Shown here in pieces: positions 1-12,899 of a stretch of 64,000 bases of DNA (the stretch's first letter is position 1; each line of letters starts with the position of its first letter). The notes beneath the pieces are model-generated. The model searched no databases and was not told the origin of the DNA. It saw nothing but the letters and a program-made list of their open reading frames with translations. A program made the translations under genes and the position numbers. Source of the stretch: Dipylidium caninum (lineage: Eukaryota; Platyhelminthes; Cestoda; Cyclophyllidea; Dipylidiidae). Location: positions 1 through 64,000 of the forward strand of contig QEYB01001327.1 of NCBI GenBank assembly GCA_017562135.1, read 5' to 3'.

Positions 1-3000
1 CCAGGTAACCTGAGGAAGAAAAAAGAAAAAGGAACCTATCAGAACGTCTGGCTCGTCCTGCGAGACAAACGCGGTAAAGATATTTTTTATTTTTTTTTTT
101 TTTTTTTTAAACTCTACCTTTGTTGTGACCCCACTATTTTTTTTTTTTTTTTTTCTCTTAATTTTTTTTTCAACCCTTTCTAATTTATTGATTATTTTAT
201 ATTATAAATTTGAAGTTTTGCGCTGGCCTAATTTTTATGCTCCATTTTCGCCCGCGTTTTACGTTCATTTGCCAATCCATATCTAAACCTCCCGGCTTTA
301 GAATTACGTTTTGTATCTCCTACCGTTAAATTGACATACACTTTAACACCTAAGTGAAAGCTATTGATTTAAATTTTTGGTGTTTGTGTTTCATGGGGCT
401 TACTCGCCTTTCCGTTAAGCCCTGAAACGAATTTTTTAATATTTTCGTTCTTTTCAAAATTTTACTCTCCCCCAACTTATTTTGAAATTTACATTTTTGT
501 GTTTTGCCTTCTCTCAGAGAATAGTTCTGAAGTTTCCCATAAAATTCCGATGTTTCATGCCCCACATTTTCTTTTTCTTTTTATTTATACAGCCGTATTG
601 TACTCACTTTTTCATCATTTTGTATTTTTAAATTTTTTAAGATTTAATTTAATTAGATATCTAACTTCCCCCCTCCCCTTAAACATGAATTATATATTTA
701 TGGCCCCTTTGCTTTTTTATCGAATCTAATTCTATAAATACACCCTTGCGGTGGGTTAATTTTTTAAATAAAGTTAAGTAAATTTTTAATTCATCAGTTT
801 TCCGTTTGGCTTCGTTTGTGTTAACGAAAGGTTGAATTTTTCTCAAAGCATTTACATTCTTTGACAGTTCTTTCCAAATATATGCATTTTCCGTTATTTA
901 GTGTTCAGTGAGTGTTTTGATGCATATATCGTGCAAAGGAAGAAAAACTTATGTGCTTCCCTTTTCCTTTAAGCATAACATTATTAATTTTTTTTTATGG
1001 AGAACCGGGCAACTGGGAGTGCATTACATTTAGTTTTTGTGGACGGACTTACTGTAAGGGTGTAATTTCTTTAAGCTGGAAAAATATTTCTTGGTTTAAA
1101 AACTCTTAAATTATTCGTTATATTGTACAAGTACTTTGGTCTTTATTCTAGCATTAGAAAAAAAGTTGGGGGAGGATAATGTGCAGTCATCCTGGAAATC
1201 AGGTCCTGAGGGTTAGACAATTTCAATTTTCCAAAAAAAAAATAGGCTTTTTTACTGGACACGTGTCCTGGGGATATACATTAACTGAAAAATCAGATCG
1301 TGGGGATTTCGATCATGTGTCTGTGTTTCCTTTACGAGGGTTTGGCACCAAATAGTTCTAGTTCGTTAAACAATCCAACCTGTTTTTTTTTTTTAGAACA
1401 TGATCAGTGGGAAGGGTGGGACCAGGAATACAGAAATCGAATCCAATGAATAATTAAAAAATCAGGAGACATTGGGGGCGGATTGGTGGTGCCTTTCGTG
1501 TCGCTATTGCCTCTTGGTGTTGATTTTATTTATAGTATGGCTAATGAAAAATTGTTGAGATTTCTGTGTTTTTGGTTTTTCATTTAAGCTTTCCCGAATA
1601 TTTTTGGATTTCAAGCTGTTTCGTTTCTTACACAGGCTTTGTGCATCGCATTTAGTCTTATCACAAACCAGAGCTGGATTTTTTAATTTTAATTATATTT
1701 TATTTTTTAATAAATCGCTTCCATAGTTATCACCAGGTTTTTTGTTTGATGGTGGGATTTTTTTCGTTTTTTTTAATTTAGGACGCTGTGCGCAAACTTG
1801 CCTGATATCGCTTCAAAGCCCCTATGGGGAAAACAACGGGGCGTTTACAGCCAAGAAGTATTTAAGCACCGTATAATTTATTAAACTTCAAACATCTTCG
1901 TGTATTCCTCCCTTTTTTTTCCAGAGATAAACACTCAACACCTTAACAGGGTTTTTGGTGTTTTTAGTAACCTTTATCTACCAAATGGTTTGATTGAGAG
2001 AAAAAATTTGCGCGTTTTCCTTTATCAAATAAATCAATGTTGTTTTCTCGGAAGTTGGCCCAGGCTTGTTTACCTATTTCGGGTGCCCTTTGCGTTTTTG
2101 TGATATTTAGCCCGCGACTTGCAGGCTTGAGATTCCCGGCCCCAAGCACTTAGAAGGTCTAGAAAGACCTGAAAAGACTAATCATTTACATATTATAATC
2201 CCTATACATTGAGGAACTTTTCGCAGGGTTTACCGGCCAGCCCAAAGGGCGTGTTTCTTTTCTCCTTCTAGATCGCCCAGTCAGAGTCGCATATCATAAA
2301 ATTGAGAGAAACCAAGCATGGCCTTTATCTACTTTTGGATGGTTAATTATATAATAAACCAAGCATTTTTTGAAACTGTTTTCGCGTTTTTGTGTTTAGG
2401 TTGATAAAAACTTATTGATTTAACGCACACTACGCAAAGGGTAAAAAAGTCATTTTGTCTATTAATAAAAAAAAAATACCCTTCTTGTAAGCTCTCTTTA
2501 CACCACCCAATTGACCTTTTCTGTGCTCCTATGGTTATAAATTTATTTAATGTCGACCAAGGATTCGATTAATCTATGGAAAAAAAAAATTCTACCCTGA
2601 AAAAAATTAACATTCTTGAAAGGATGAAGGAAGAGTGTTTTTTTATTTTTTTTTTTTTTGTTTTTATTTTTTTTTTTTTTTGTGGGTGTTTAAGGCGCAT
2701 GCAATGACCACGTTTTTTTTTTTTTTTTTTTTTTTAAGCCCCCATGTTTTCGACCAATCAGAATTTCCCCTTAGTTGGCACATAAAAAAACTAGCCCAAT
2801 CGGAAAATCACTGGCTCGTGAGTGTGGTCGTGCCCTTTCTTCTAATTTTATCCATCTTTTTTTTTTTTTAATTTAATTAATACCGAAAAAAAGTACACAA
2901 ACTCAGGTTCGTTTATTTTAAAATATATTATAAATAAAGTTGAGGCTTTGCCATAGTTCGCCAGGCCACATTGCAATTTTTGAACGTTTTTCTAGTTTTT

Positions 3001-4689
3001 TTCTTTCCTTTTTGGTTTATGCTGGTATTCCTTGCTTTCTCCACACCATTATCTAGTTTAATTTTCTCTTATTATTGAATGCCTTCCCTTACCAGCCCCA
3101 CATTAGGGATACTTTTTTCTTCTTATTGATGAAATAGATGATTACCGGAGAGGGCCCCAGTTTTCTGGCAACCGTTTTTTACTTCTTTTTCCTTTTTTTG
3201 CCACATATTGTCTGGTGACAGGTACGTGGTTGACTTGTTGTTTATTTTTAAATATTTAAATTTAAAATACAACCTTTTTTTTTTAGCTCTCTCGGCAGCC
3301 CTGAATAACTTTTTAAAGATAAAGTTCACTTTCACCAGACGAGAACGTTATGGGCAACATCACAGAAACAAATCCCTGCCTTCTTCAATTTTTTGATTCC
3401 TTTCCATTGAGAGGGAATGTCCCAGCTGATGTTTTCCTAACTTTTTCAATCATCAAAGCAAGAAGGTTGAGGTTTTTTTCGGGCAAACTAAGGCGATTCT
3501 TATCTACTACCCCCATTCTCCCCTCAATGATCTTTTGACTTCCATTTGATCCTAACGATCTTCTTTCTCATTTTTTTTCTTCGATTGATTACCTTCAGTC
3601 TCTGACCCCAAAAAATTTTTTTCACTTTACAATGAACAAAATATTCTGCTCTTTTCCCCGTAATTGGTATTTCGGATTGTGATCCTTGTTCATACTCAAA
3701 AGTCAAGCCGAGCTCCTCCTGTTCTGGTGAATCTAGAACTTTCCACTAGAATCTTTGCGAAAAAATCTGAATTTTGACTCCTCGAATGGCTTACTTCGAC
3801 AACGACGCAAATCACATTCCACCTTTGGCCAACTTATGAATCGTCTTTTAATATTATCAAGGCAAAACCAAAAAAACAAGTATAGGTATAGTAGCCTCTC
3901 CAACTTTTTGTCAGAAAAAAAATTGACGGAAGCCATACATAGTTTGGCGAATTTTGAAGAATATATTTTGAGCGAGCGCTACCGTTCCACGAGAGCCGCC
4001 CCGTAATCAATTTTGGTAGTTAGTTCTTTTTTTCTTTTTCCAACCGCCTCTATGTTTTACACAATTGGGGAGGAATCTCCTGCTCGCAGGTAAACCTGTA
4101 AGTCACGCTTTTAACAACCCCTTACTCTTTTCATAGTTATCCCGCGACTGACCCTATTTAATTATGATCAGGGGTGGAAAAAACGTCTGCGTTGTCTTTA
4201 CAGCCGGCAGGACAAGAAAAGGAAGAAAAGCGAACTTTTCATAACCTCAAATGTGGTTCACCGTGGTCCAAAAACCTTTCCTTAACAAAAAGTGAAAAGA
4301 AGGAACGAGAAAAAAAAAGAAGAAAAAAAAATTGAAAGGAAAACGGGCAAATTTTTAAAAACAATTTTATTGCTCGTCGCAAAGAATAAAGGAAATAACA
4401 AGAATCTCGGCCAAGGCAAAGTCGGCGGCCAAAAGCGTTCAAGGAATATCTTATTTTCCAGGTTCTTGGAATCTCGGTTTGTGGCCGATTGTCAATAACG
4501 GAAAATAGCGGGCCCCTTCCCGTGCGCCGGTTTTTAATTATTTTATTTATTTTTATTTTTTTTAATTACGGAGTAGTTTTTTTTTTATGGGGGGGTGAGG
4601 TTTTTGTTTTAGTGGTTTTTTTGGTGGTTTTTGTTGGGGGTGTCGGGGTGGTTTTACCGAGAGAGATAAAAAAAGATAAATATACTAAA

Positions 4690-4980
4690 GAGAAAAATTT
4701 ATAAAATAAAAATTTAGATAATAAAAATTTATAAATTATATAAAAAAAAAATTAAATAGAAAAAAAATTTAATAAAAAAAATAAAAAAAATAAGAAAAAT
4801 ATAAAAAAAAAAAAAATAATGAATAAAAATATAAAAAAAAATAAAAATTATAAGAAAAAAAAAAAAAGATAAAAAATTATAAAAATTAATACAATAAAAA
4901 TTTAAAAAAAAAAAAAAAAAAAAATAAAAAAATTTAAAAATTTAATATAAAAAAATAATAAAATAGAAAATAAATAAACG
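4690..4980. repeat. Nearly pure A/T tract
   Basis: About 290 bases consist almost only of A and T, as irregular alternations of A runs and single T or TT. G and C are nearly absent. It is the most extreme part of the low-complexity region and the main place where A runs outnumber T runs on the plus strand. No gene can be supported in it. A similar shorter A-rich patch lies at about 5075-5130. Confidence 0.85.
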
Positions 4981-7900
4981 GTGAGTAGTTGAGACTTCCA
5001 ATTGGAAATTTACTTTCACTATTTTTGAAGTTTATAATTGAAACAAGGGCCTCCAAATCGTTTTAAAGAAATCAAAAAAAAAAAATTAAATCAAATAAAA
5101 AAAAAAAAAATAAAAAAATAATAAAATAAGGAGCCCCGGGAAACGCAAAATTAGTTTTTTCAAGTTTCGCCTCGAGTTGTTTTTTTTAAAAGTTGCATTT
5201 TTTTCGCGCCAGGGATTGCGCAACCTTATGCACTATAGCCTTTATAAATTTTATTTTTTTATTTCACATTTCTGTTGCGGCCTATCATTTCGGAAAATAC
5301 TAATTATTTAAGTCTAGTAAGATTTTTTTGTCGGGTTTCTCGAGAGGAAATCCGTGTTTATCAGACGTTAATCTCTTTGGTTTTTTTCTTTTTTACCCAT
5401 TCGTCATATACAAACTTCTTTTATATTTCTATAACCGCTTGTTTTTTCTTCAGGCAAACACTTTTGGGTGGTTTTTTAAAAAACTTGAGACTACACTTTT
5501 TTCCTATGCCCATGTGCCGGGACAATGGCCTCCCCCTTCAAAACTTCTCTCTCTTGTTATGTTCATTCTGGAAATGTTACATTCAACTTCTTCAAAACTA
5601 GGCCTTAGCTTTTTACTGCCCCTTCTTCCCCTTTTTAATGCATTTGCTTCGGCTTTTCGCGAACACCTGTTTCTGAATAGGTTGTCTATGTTTGTTTTTT
5701 TGGTTTGCATGGATTTCATGGTTTTTTGTTTTTTGTTTTTTTTTTTCTTACTTGGTTAGTTATTATTTTATTTTTCATCGGTTTTTTTATTTTGAGGATT
5801 TTTTATTTTCTATTCCTATAACCTCCATGGAGGGAAATTTGCATAATTTATTACGCCACGTTATATGTCATTATAAATAGTCGTATTTTATATTAGTAAT
5901 TTATTTTTATTTCTTCACGTATTTACTGATGATGGCGACCATCAGGTTAAGTATTGGGTTGTTTTGTTTGTGCTTCTTCACGTGGTTTTCCATTAAATTT
6001 TCAGGGGAATTTGCAATTGGGTGAATCCTCAAAATTCGATAGGGATTCGATCACCGAAAAAATATCAACATTCTAACACTAGGTAGGAAGCACTTTTTCC
6101 TTTTTTTTCTGGACTATTTATACTCAACAATAAAATTGTTCTTTTTTTTTTTAGTTGGTCTCTTTTTTTTCCTTAAGCGAACCTCCGCCAAAAACTTAAC
6201 GTTTTTTCTCACATGGCGCACGCCCTAAAAATCTGCGGCGGATGGCTGGCAGGCAGAACGCCATGACAACAGCGGCCTCTTTTGAAAAAAAATAAAACTT
6301 CCGTCACTGCAACCAGCACCACTTTTTTCTGCCCCTCACTGTTGCATGGTTCAGATCTGCAGCAGCAACCAACAGCAGGCAGGAACCTTACGAATTTGGA
6401 AGACTAGTGGTTTTTGTGTAAACCGGCCTAGTTCTCCTAATTCTTGCATTTCATGATTTTCTTGCATCTCTACCCACAAATGTTTTTGCCTTTACCCGGG
6501 GGGGCTCGAAATCCTTGCCCTCCCCATATTTTCAAAGGGACATGTCCACCTCCATCCAAGCGGTTTTATTTTTCCGGTGGGTTTGTGCGCGTGCCTGCTT
6601 TTACATTGTCAAAATGAGGGCTCGGATTTAAGTGAATTTATTTAGGGTTTAGTAAATCCACTAGATTGATAAAGATTATTAAAACAATTGCTACCAGTCT
6701 TGTCTTTCATAACTCCACTAAGGTTTGTTTTTTTTTTTTTTTTTTTTTTATTAGCCTGGTTTTTTTTTTTTTTTTTTGCGATATTTGTTAATTTTTTTTT
6801 TAAATGGACCAAAATGAGCGCTTTTTTACTTTTTTTTTTCTTATTTTTTACTTTATTGGAGGAAATGGGGGTGCGATGTCTGACTGATGGAATGTTCCTG
6901 ACCTGAGCGAAGGTTTATCGTCCACAGTGCCACATTGAGTCTCATTTCCCATTCGGTTAAAGTTTTGTAGAGGAGGGGGAGGGGGGGGAGGGGAGGAAAT
7001 AACGCCTTTTTTTTTTCTTTAGTCAATACTTCTGGTCGACTGTTGCTTTTTTTTTTTTTTTTCCCCCAAAACCGCGCTTGGGTAGTGAGCTCTGTGACAC
7101 CTTTTTTTTCTTACACAATTCCATTCGTCTAACATGCCTCGCCATTATTTTATGACGTTGTCAGGTTTACCGGCATTTCATGTGTCGATACCAGCGGTGA
7201 TGCTTTAATTTTACTGAACGTGGCGCGGGGGCCTTTGAGTTTATTAGTCTGAAGGGCATTACACCAAAAGAAATTAGTTCTTCCTGTTTGTCACCAAAGT
7301 ACCTTTTTACCCTCCTGTTTTTTCATTTTCCATCTTTTTATTTAAGCCAAAAGCTTTTCTTTTCCTTTATTTTAAACCTTGTGTCCGCTGGTGACTTGGG
7401 GTAAACACTTTTGATTACGAATGACTTTTTGGTAATCAAAAAAATAAAAAAAAAATAATTTAGAGGAAGTTTTAAACCTCCTTGGTTTTCTTAGGCATTT
7501 CATTGACTCTCTTTTGGTGTTCAACAACCATTTCTCTGCCCCCCCTGCTTGCCTTCCTTCAACATAAATGGGTCAATGTTCTCCAAGGTCCACTATAAAT
7601 AATAGAAGCTTTGGTGTTTTTAATAAAAAGTAGAAATTTTTCGCCAATGTGCAGGCCTAGATTTTTTTTCCCACTTCTTTTATTATTCACACTTTTTTCT
7701 TTTTTATCTAGGGGGAGTTGTTAAGCGTATTAAATGTAGGTCAATTTGGTTATTTTTTTTTGAAATTTTTTGAAAATTTTGCGGCTTCTTTTGCTTGATC
7801 CATAAAGCAGACAACACATTTTACTTGACCTCATGATGTTCAGAGCTCAAATTAGAAAAAAGATGAAATGACTGCTTGTTTCCTGTAGTTCATTTTTCTT

Positions 7901-8981
7901 AATTCCGTATAAGTAGATATATAATTTTGACACAATTTTGGGCCTACTTGTTGTTTTTTTGCTTAGCTCCATTCATTCAGTTTTTTTCAAGCAATTTCCT
8001 CCTAAACTTATGAGAATTTAAATAGCCCGGTTTTTTGTCATTATTCACTCTACGAGGTCCGTCGAGTTTTTTTTTTTTGGTTTTTGTTTCTTTTTTTTTT
8101 TGTTTTTTTTTTTTTTTTTTTTGTTTGTTGTTTTGGTTTTTGGTGTTTTTTTTTTTTTAACGCAAACAAAAATTGAAATTGACCTTTTTGCTGCAGAGGA
8201 AAATTGTTCGATGAGGGGAGGGGCGAAGGAAATTATTTGTATCCTTTTGGAAGAGGGAAGGGGAAAAACGAAATGCCAAGTACATGTACCGCCCTGCTAT
8301 CGCCTATGCTTTAGAAGTTGACACGTTATTCTTCGATTCGCAGCGTGTCGATTTCACGGAGTTTACTGTTTGAACCGTAACCCCGACGTATACACATTGG
8401 ATGGCAATGTTCGCAGGATCCCGCCAAAAACCCGCCCGATTTCTATAACAAGTTGGTTTGCCAAGTTTTGGACGATACACTGGAACGACATTTTTCCCTG
8501 TAATCATTTCATCAAAAACAAAACTCCGGGTCCTCAATAAGGTTTACTTTTCTTAAAATCCTCTAAATTAATTTAATTATAAATATTTAAAAAGGCTAAG
8601 ATAATGCAAAAAAAGAATGGTGAATTAATTTTCCTCTCTTCCAGGGTTAAAAGCTCATATCTTTTTACTTTGTTTACATAGTTTTTTTGTGGGGAATGGA
8701 AATGAAATTTACTTCATGGTGGGGTAGTTCACTCTTCCTCTATGCTTTTTAGTGGGTTGACGAAGGGTGTGCAGAGGCTTGTTGTTTTTTTTTCAAAACT
8801 TTTTTAACTTGTAAGTGGGTTTTTTTTTTTAAACACCGGTATACCACGGCAACAATTTGGTTTTTTGGAAAGGTCGTTCACTCAAATCACCAGGAATTAG
8901 ATACGCGTTAGTGGTGTGTTTAGTTTTTCGTGAAAAAGGTTTCCATGCTCTGTTAATTAAGTTGTCAATATTTTTTGTCGT

Positions 8982-8982
<1 letters not shown>

Positions 8983-9034
<52 letters not shown>
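8983..9034 (+). repeat. Uninterrupted poly(T) tract of 52 bases
   Basis: An unbroken run of 52 T residues lies between short mixed sequences. On the minus strand it reads as poly(A), so an inserted retro-copy was considered. No flanking target-site duplication or gene-like sequence is visible, and many shorter T runs occur throughout the first 10 kb, so it is listed as a simple repeat. Confidence 0.9.
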
Positions 9035-9036
<2 letters not shown>

Positions 9037-10100
9037 TTTAGAGTGCCTTTTCCCCCACCCATTCACTTTCGATACTTCGAAGGGCGGGAGGGGGAAAAGG
9101 CAACGACTTTAGGGGAAGGAGAGGGGATTAGCATGTCAATTTTAGCTACAACATAACAAGGGGGCAAAAAAAACCGTGGTTTGGCGGTTTTTTTTTTGAC
9201 AACGCTTTTGGTTCTTTCGCCTGACTCCTGCTTGTCCCGGCGCGCGTAAAATTTTTTTTTTTTTTTTGTCTCTTTTTTGTTAGAAGTAGTTGATATCTCG
9301 TGTGGGTATTATATTTTTCACTCACATTTTGGAAGGGGGAACAACTCGAATCCCATTTTTGCTATACCAAAAAAAAATATAATATGAAAAAAAAAATCTG
9401 AGAGTGGCAATTCCGGACCAAGTTTTAAGGAGTTTTATTAAAGGGGCGACCGGAACCCTTCAAGCCTTGGGGTAATCAGTCCACCGGTGGCCCCCCGTTA
9501 CTTCAGTGGGGGGAAAGACCTTTTTTTTTTTTCTTGGAATTCCATTCCTTTTCCTATTTTATATACTAAACTTCATCTTTTTTCCATTATTTTTCTTATC
9601 GGATTACTTCCTTAGTTTTTTTTTTTTTTTTTGTTCGCAGGCAAAAATTTTATTTCAATTTTTTTTTTTAAATTACATTATTCTAAACGTTTTTTTCGGA
9701 GAGATAAAAATCAAAAACTAGCCAATGCGAGAGGGAGTACCGTTCTTGCGTTTTAATGTCGCAAAAAAGTATTGGCCTGTTGCCCGAGCAGCTTATATGC
9801 CACGGGAGAGACCATGTTTTATATTAGTCATGGAAAGCAAGACAAAAAGAAAAAAATAATGGAAACATATGAAGGGGGCCAGGGGGGCCCAGACTCGGTC
9901 TTTTTGTTTGAAATCCTAGTGATGGTGGGGGGAGTTCTGGGAAATTGTTTTTAGGGGACCGAGGTTTGGTTTTTGAGGGTTAGTTGTTTTTTTAGTTTTT
10001 TTAAAACAGTGTTTAATTTCAAACGAAATAAAAAAAAAAAATAAATAAAAAAAATAAATAAAAATAAAATGTTTTGCAGTGTTCGGTTAATTAAATTTAT

Positions 10101-12560
10101 TTTTCTAACCTTCTTTAGAGACACAAATAGATTGGCCGGACCAAAGGGTATTTCATTTAATATATTTAATTAAAAACGCCAAGAAGCTTTTTGCAAATGT
10201 CGAATTGGAGGCCGCTACCGCTAAGGTGCACGCTTCTTTGGCCAATCTGCAGCCCCGTTGTCGCTTCGTAGCTACTGCGGAAAAAGAAAAATTGAGCAGG
10301 TCTCACTTTAATCTTCTGAAATGCATGGGAACCTAGGAATCCAGTTTACTTTCTTATGACCCGCCAATGCGTTTTTTGCGAAATTTTATGGAATGTGGAG
10401 GAGGCCTCCTTGAAAAGTTCTGTCTGTGCAAAATTCTTGGAAGAGAGTTTTATAATATTTAAACATGCCAACGGTGCCACGAACATTTGGGCATTTCTAT
10501 CAGCCAGTCGTGCTTTTCGAGCACCCCTCGCGTGAAAATACGGGGGATATGCGATTGCGAGGTGCACACCATGGTACCACTTGGTTCAAAGATCACTTTT
10601 TTTATTTTTATTCCATCTGGGCAGTTGGATATGCAGCAATGTGAGTTGGGAGCAGTAACGTTTGCCACCTCAGTTTTTGTCAGACAACTTACCAGCGTCC
10701 GGTCGATGACGTGGAGGGTGACGTGAGTAAAAAAAATTCTCGAGTTGTGAAGAAGGCGAAAGCGCAGATCCTCACTCTTTACTTGCCATTCATCGATTGT
10801 TGAACTATCGATCGCTTTCGAATATCTGAACGAATGTTGCACTGGTGTCAAACTAGCAATTATCAATTCCAGCCACCTGCCCCCTCTGGCCTCTTGACTA
10901 AAAATAATCGGAGTTTTTTTTTCAGCCACAAACGTCAAAAATGACTGGGGACTGCTGACCAATATGAGTGTGAAGGGAAGACAACAATTGTTCCTTCCAC
11001 TGCTGTCAGTTGCTGGCGCGAGGTTGGTGTGTCAATGGTTAGTTAGTGAATGATTTAGCAAGAGAGACAAAAAAAGACGTCCCTTTTAACCAGACCATAT
11101 TCTGTGTCCAACGGTCAATTTACCGATCAACAGCATAAGGCATCATTCACTTACTAGACGTTCTTTTATTTGTACACTTTCAGAAATAGAGTTAAGGGGA
11201 TCTTTGGGTGTCTTCTCATGTGTAAACAGTGCACAGACTCGCTGTTTGACGCACAAACCCGCAATTTTAAATATATAAGATTGTTTTGAAATTAAAAAAA
11301 ATAACGAAAAAAAAAAAAAAACGAAAAAGTATAACTTCGTAGTTTTAGGGATAGGGTATGAAGGCTTGGGCAAAATGACGCACCATGAATGTGCTTATTT
11401 TAATTTTAAGTGTCACACCGCCGCGAAGTCAAGCAGGCATCCAGAATTAGGGAGGAGAGGAGAGAAGGAAAAAGGGAGGAAAGGAGGAGAAACGGAACTG
11501 AAAGGACCAAAGAGATGATTATTTATTGGTGGCACGGAGAGGGAGAAGGAATAGCCAGCCAACAATGGGGTAAAGCTAAGTAAAAGTACGTGAAACATCA
11601 AAACGGTACGCCTCGAAGAAGGCACGAATTCATCATATTTGCCAATGCACGTGCAGTAGTCATTTGAGCTGCGGAGGGAGTGGAAGAGGTACGTTGGAGG
11701 CGTGCGCGACATGGGAGGACCGACTTGGTTCAACGCTTTTATGGGAATGATTTATTCGAAACCACGCGTGTCAATAGCGCCTAAAATTGTTAAAGGGATT
11801 TAGAGCAAAGCGAATAAGTTTGGATTTTAGCCAAGTGCATTGGAATCGAGCATCGGCCGTGATCGCACGTTGGTGACACCGAGTCAAATCCCATTTTAGT
11901 AGTAGACATGAGGAAGTGGCTGTACAAATACACATCGTTTTTGACGACAAGCGGTGAACTCAAGTGTTTCGCGTTACATTGCGGAGCACCGAAGTGGAGG
12001 AGTAATGTGTTGACACATTGCCTCGCAATCGAAAATTCTCACCACGTGGCATTCGCTCCCCGTTGTACTAACTCACGAGTGCCGATGTTAACTGTGTGAG
12101 CAGGAGTCGGTGAAGCAAGTAAAAGGCGAAGTGCCGAAGTACAAGCGGAGGCAGAAGGGGAAAATGAAGATGAAGACGAAGACGAAGAAGAAGAAGCTTT
12201 ACATGTGTTTTGACGATTGCTCATATGGTAATCGCGTGAATATTTTTAAGTCATACAATGAAATCTTACATTAACTAAAAATGCGAATATTTTCCCGTAT
12301 CTGTTGCACGTGTGATGTTGAAACGAGGTTATGTAAAACTAGGAGGGGGCGAAGGCGAATTACAGAGCTAGAGAGAGCGCGTAATATGAAGTCTCCCAGT
12401 CGGAGAAACCTTTTGTCAACTCACCGCTGCTGGTGGTAGTTTGCAGTGTGTGACACTCCAGGGGTTGTAGATGGTGGGAAGAAGGACAGTCGCGAATGAT
12501 GAGGTCGATGCACCTGAAATGATGGTTTGTGACGGCGAGTGGTGCTAAACGACATCTAAG
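10101..12560. other. Transition zone, no supported gene
   Basis: Homopolymer content falls across this interval; the last long A run is at about 11310-11325 and base composition is balanced afterwards. Long open frames overlap on both strands at 10459-10962 (minus, 167 codons) and 10487-10726 (plus). The plus frame ends near a GTGAGT donor-like site at about 10724. In a 64 kb window one or two frames of this length are expected by chance, and neither strand gives a convincing exon pair. A GAA/GAC/GAT-rich microsatellite-like stretch lies at 12160-12197. No gene is called here. Confidence 0.5.
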
Positions 12561-12899
12561 GCGTTATTTTATTTGAGCAGCAGAAATAAGTCGGAAGGGA
12601 AGCTTCATAATTACAATGCCCCCAAAACCGTCTATTAAATCGAAAACCTCAACAACAACATGTGGGCAGAACTTTCAATTTATCTGCAGTAGACACCGCA
12701 ATTAGTTGAAGTCGTATGAGCCAGGTGAGAAGATGGAGGCGGATGCACACGCGTTAGTTAAAGAGGTATGGTGCCTGTACACGGAATATCCAACTACGTA
12801 CCACCCTCAGTGGATGCAACAGGAAAGAAGGCCTGGGCAGTTCGACTCCGTAGGAAGCCCTCCCACTCCCATTCCGCTTCCAGCAGGGTGGTTTGGCTT

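Larger units (their letters stand above)
1..10100. repeat. T-rich low-complexity region without recognisable genes
   Basis: This stretch is dominated by T homopolymers of 8 to 52 bases on the plus strand, with A-rich patches at about 4.2-5.1 kb and 10.02-10.07 kb. Open frames here are short and consist mostly of phenylalanine, lysine or valine runs made by the homopolymers, so none supports a gene. I found no exon with paired splice sites, no family exon, no tRNA-like or rRNA-like segment and no telomeric repeat array. The composition differs sharply from the rest of the window. It could be heterochromatin-like spacer, a poorly corrected part of a long-read assembly, or a joined piece of different origin; the sequence alone does not decide. 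Confidence 0.7.

Noticed and set aside
1..120. Telomere or contig-end repeats at the window start
   Set aside because: No tandem TTAGGG-like units are present, only T runs.
6721..9040. Poly(T) runs as poly(A) tails of minus-strand retrogenes
   Set aside because: The runs are too frequent and lack any gene-like sequence or target-site duplications beside them.
10459..10962. The longest open frame of the window (167 codons, minus)
   Set aside because: One or two frames of this size are expected by chance in 64 kb on six frames, it overlaps a plus-strand frame of similar quality, and no domain or splice partner was found.
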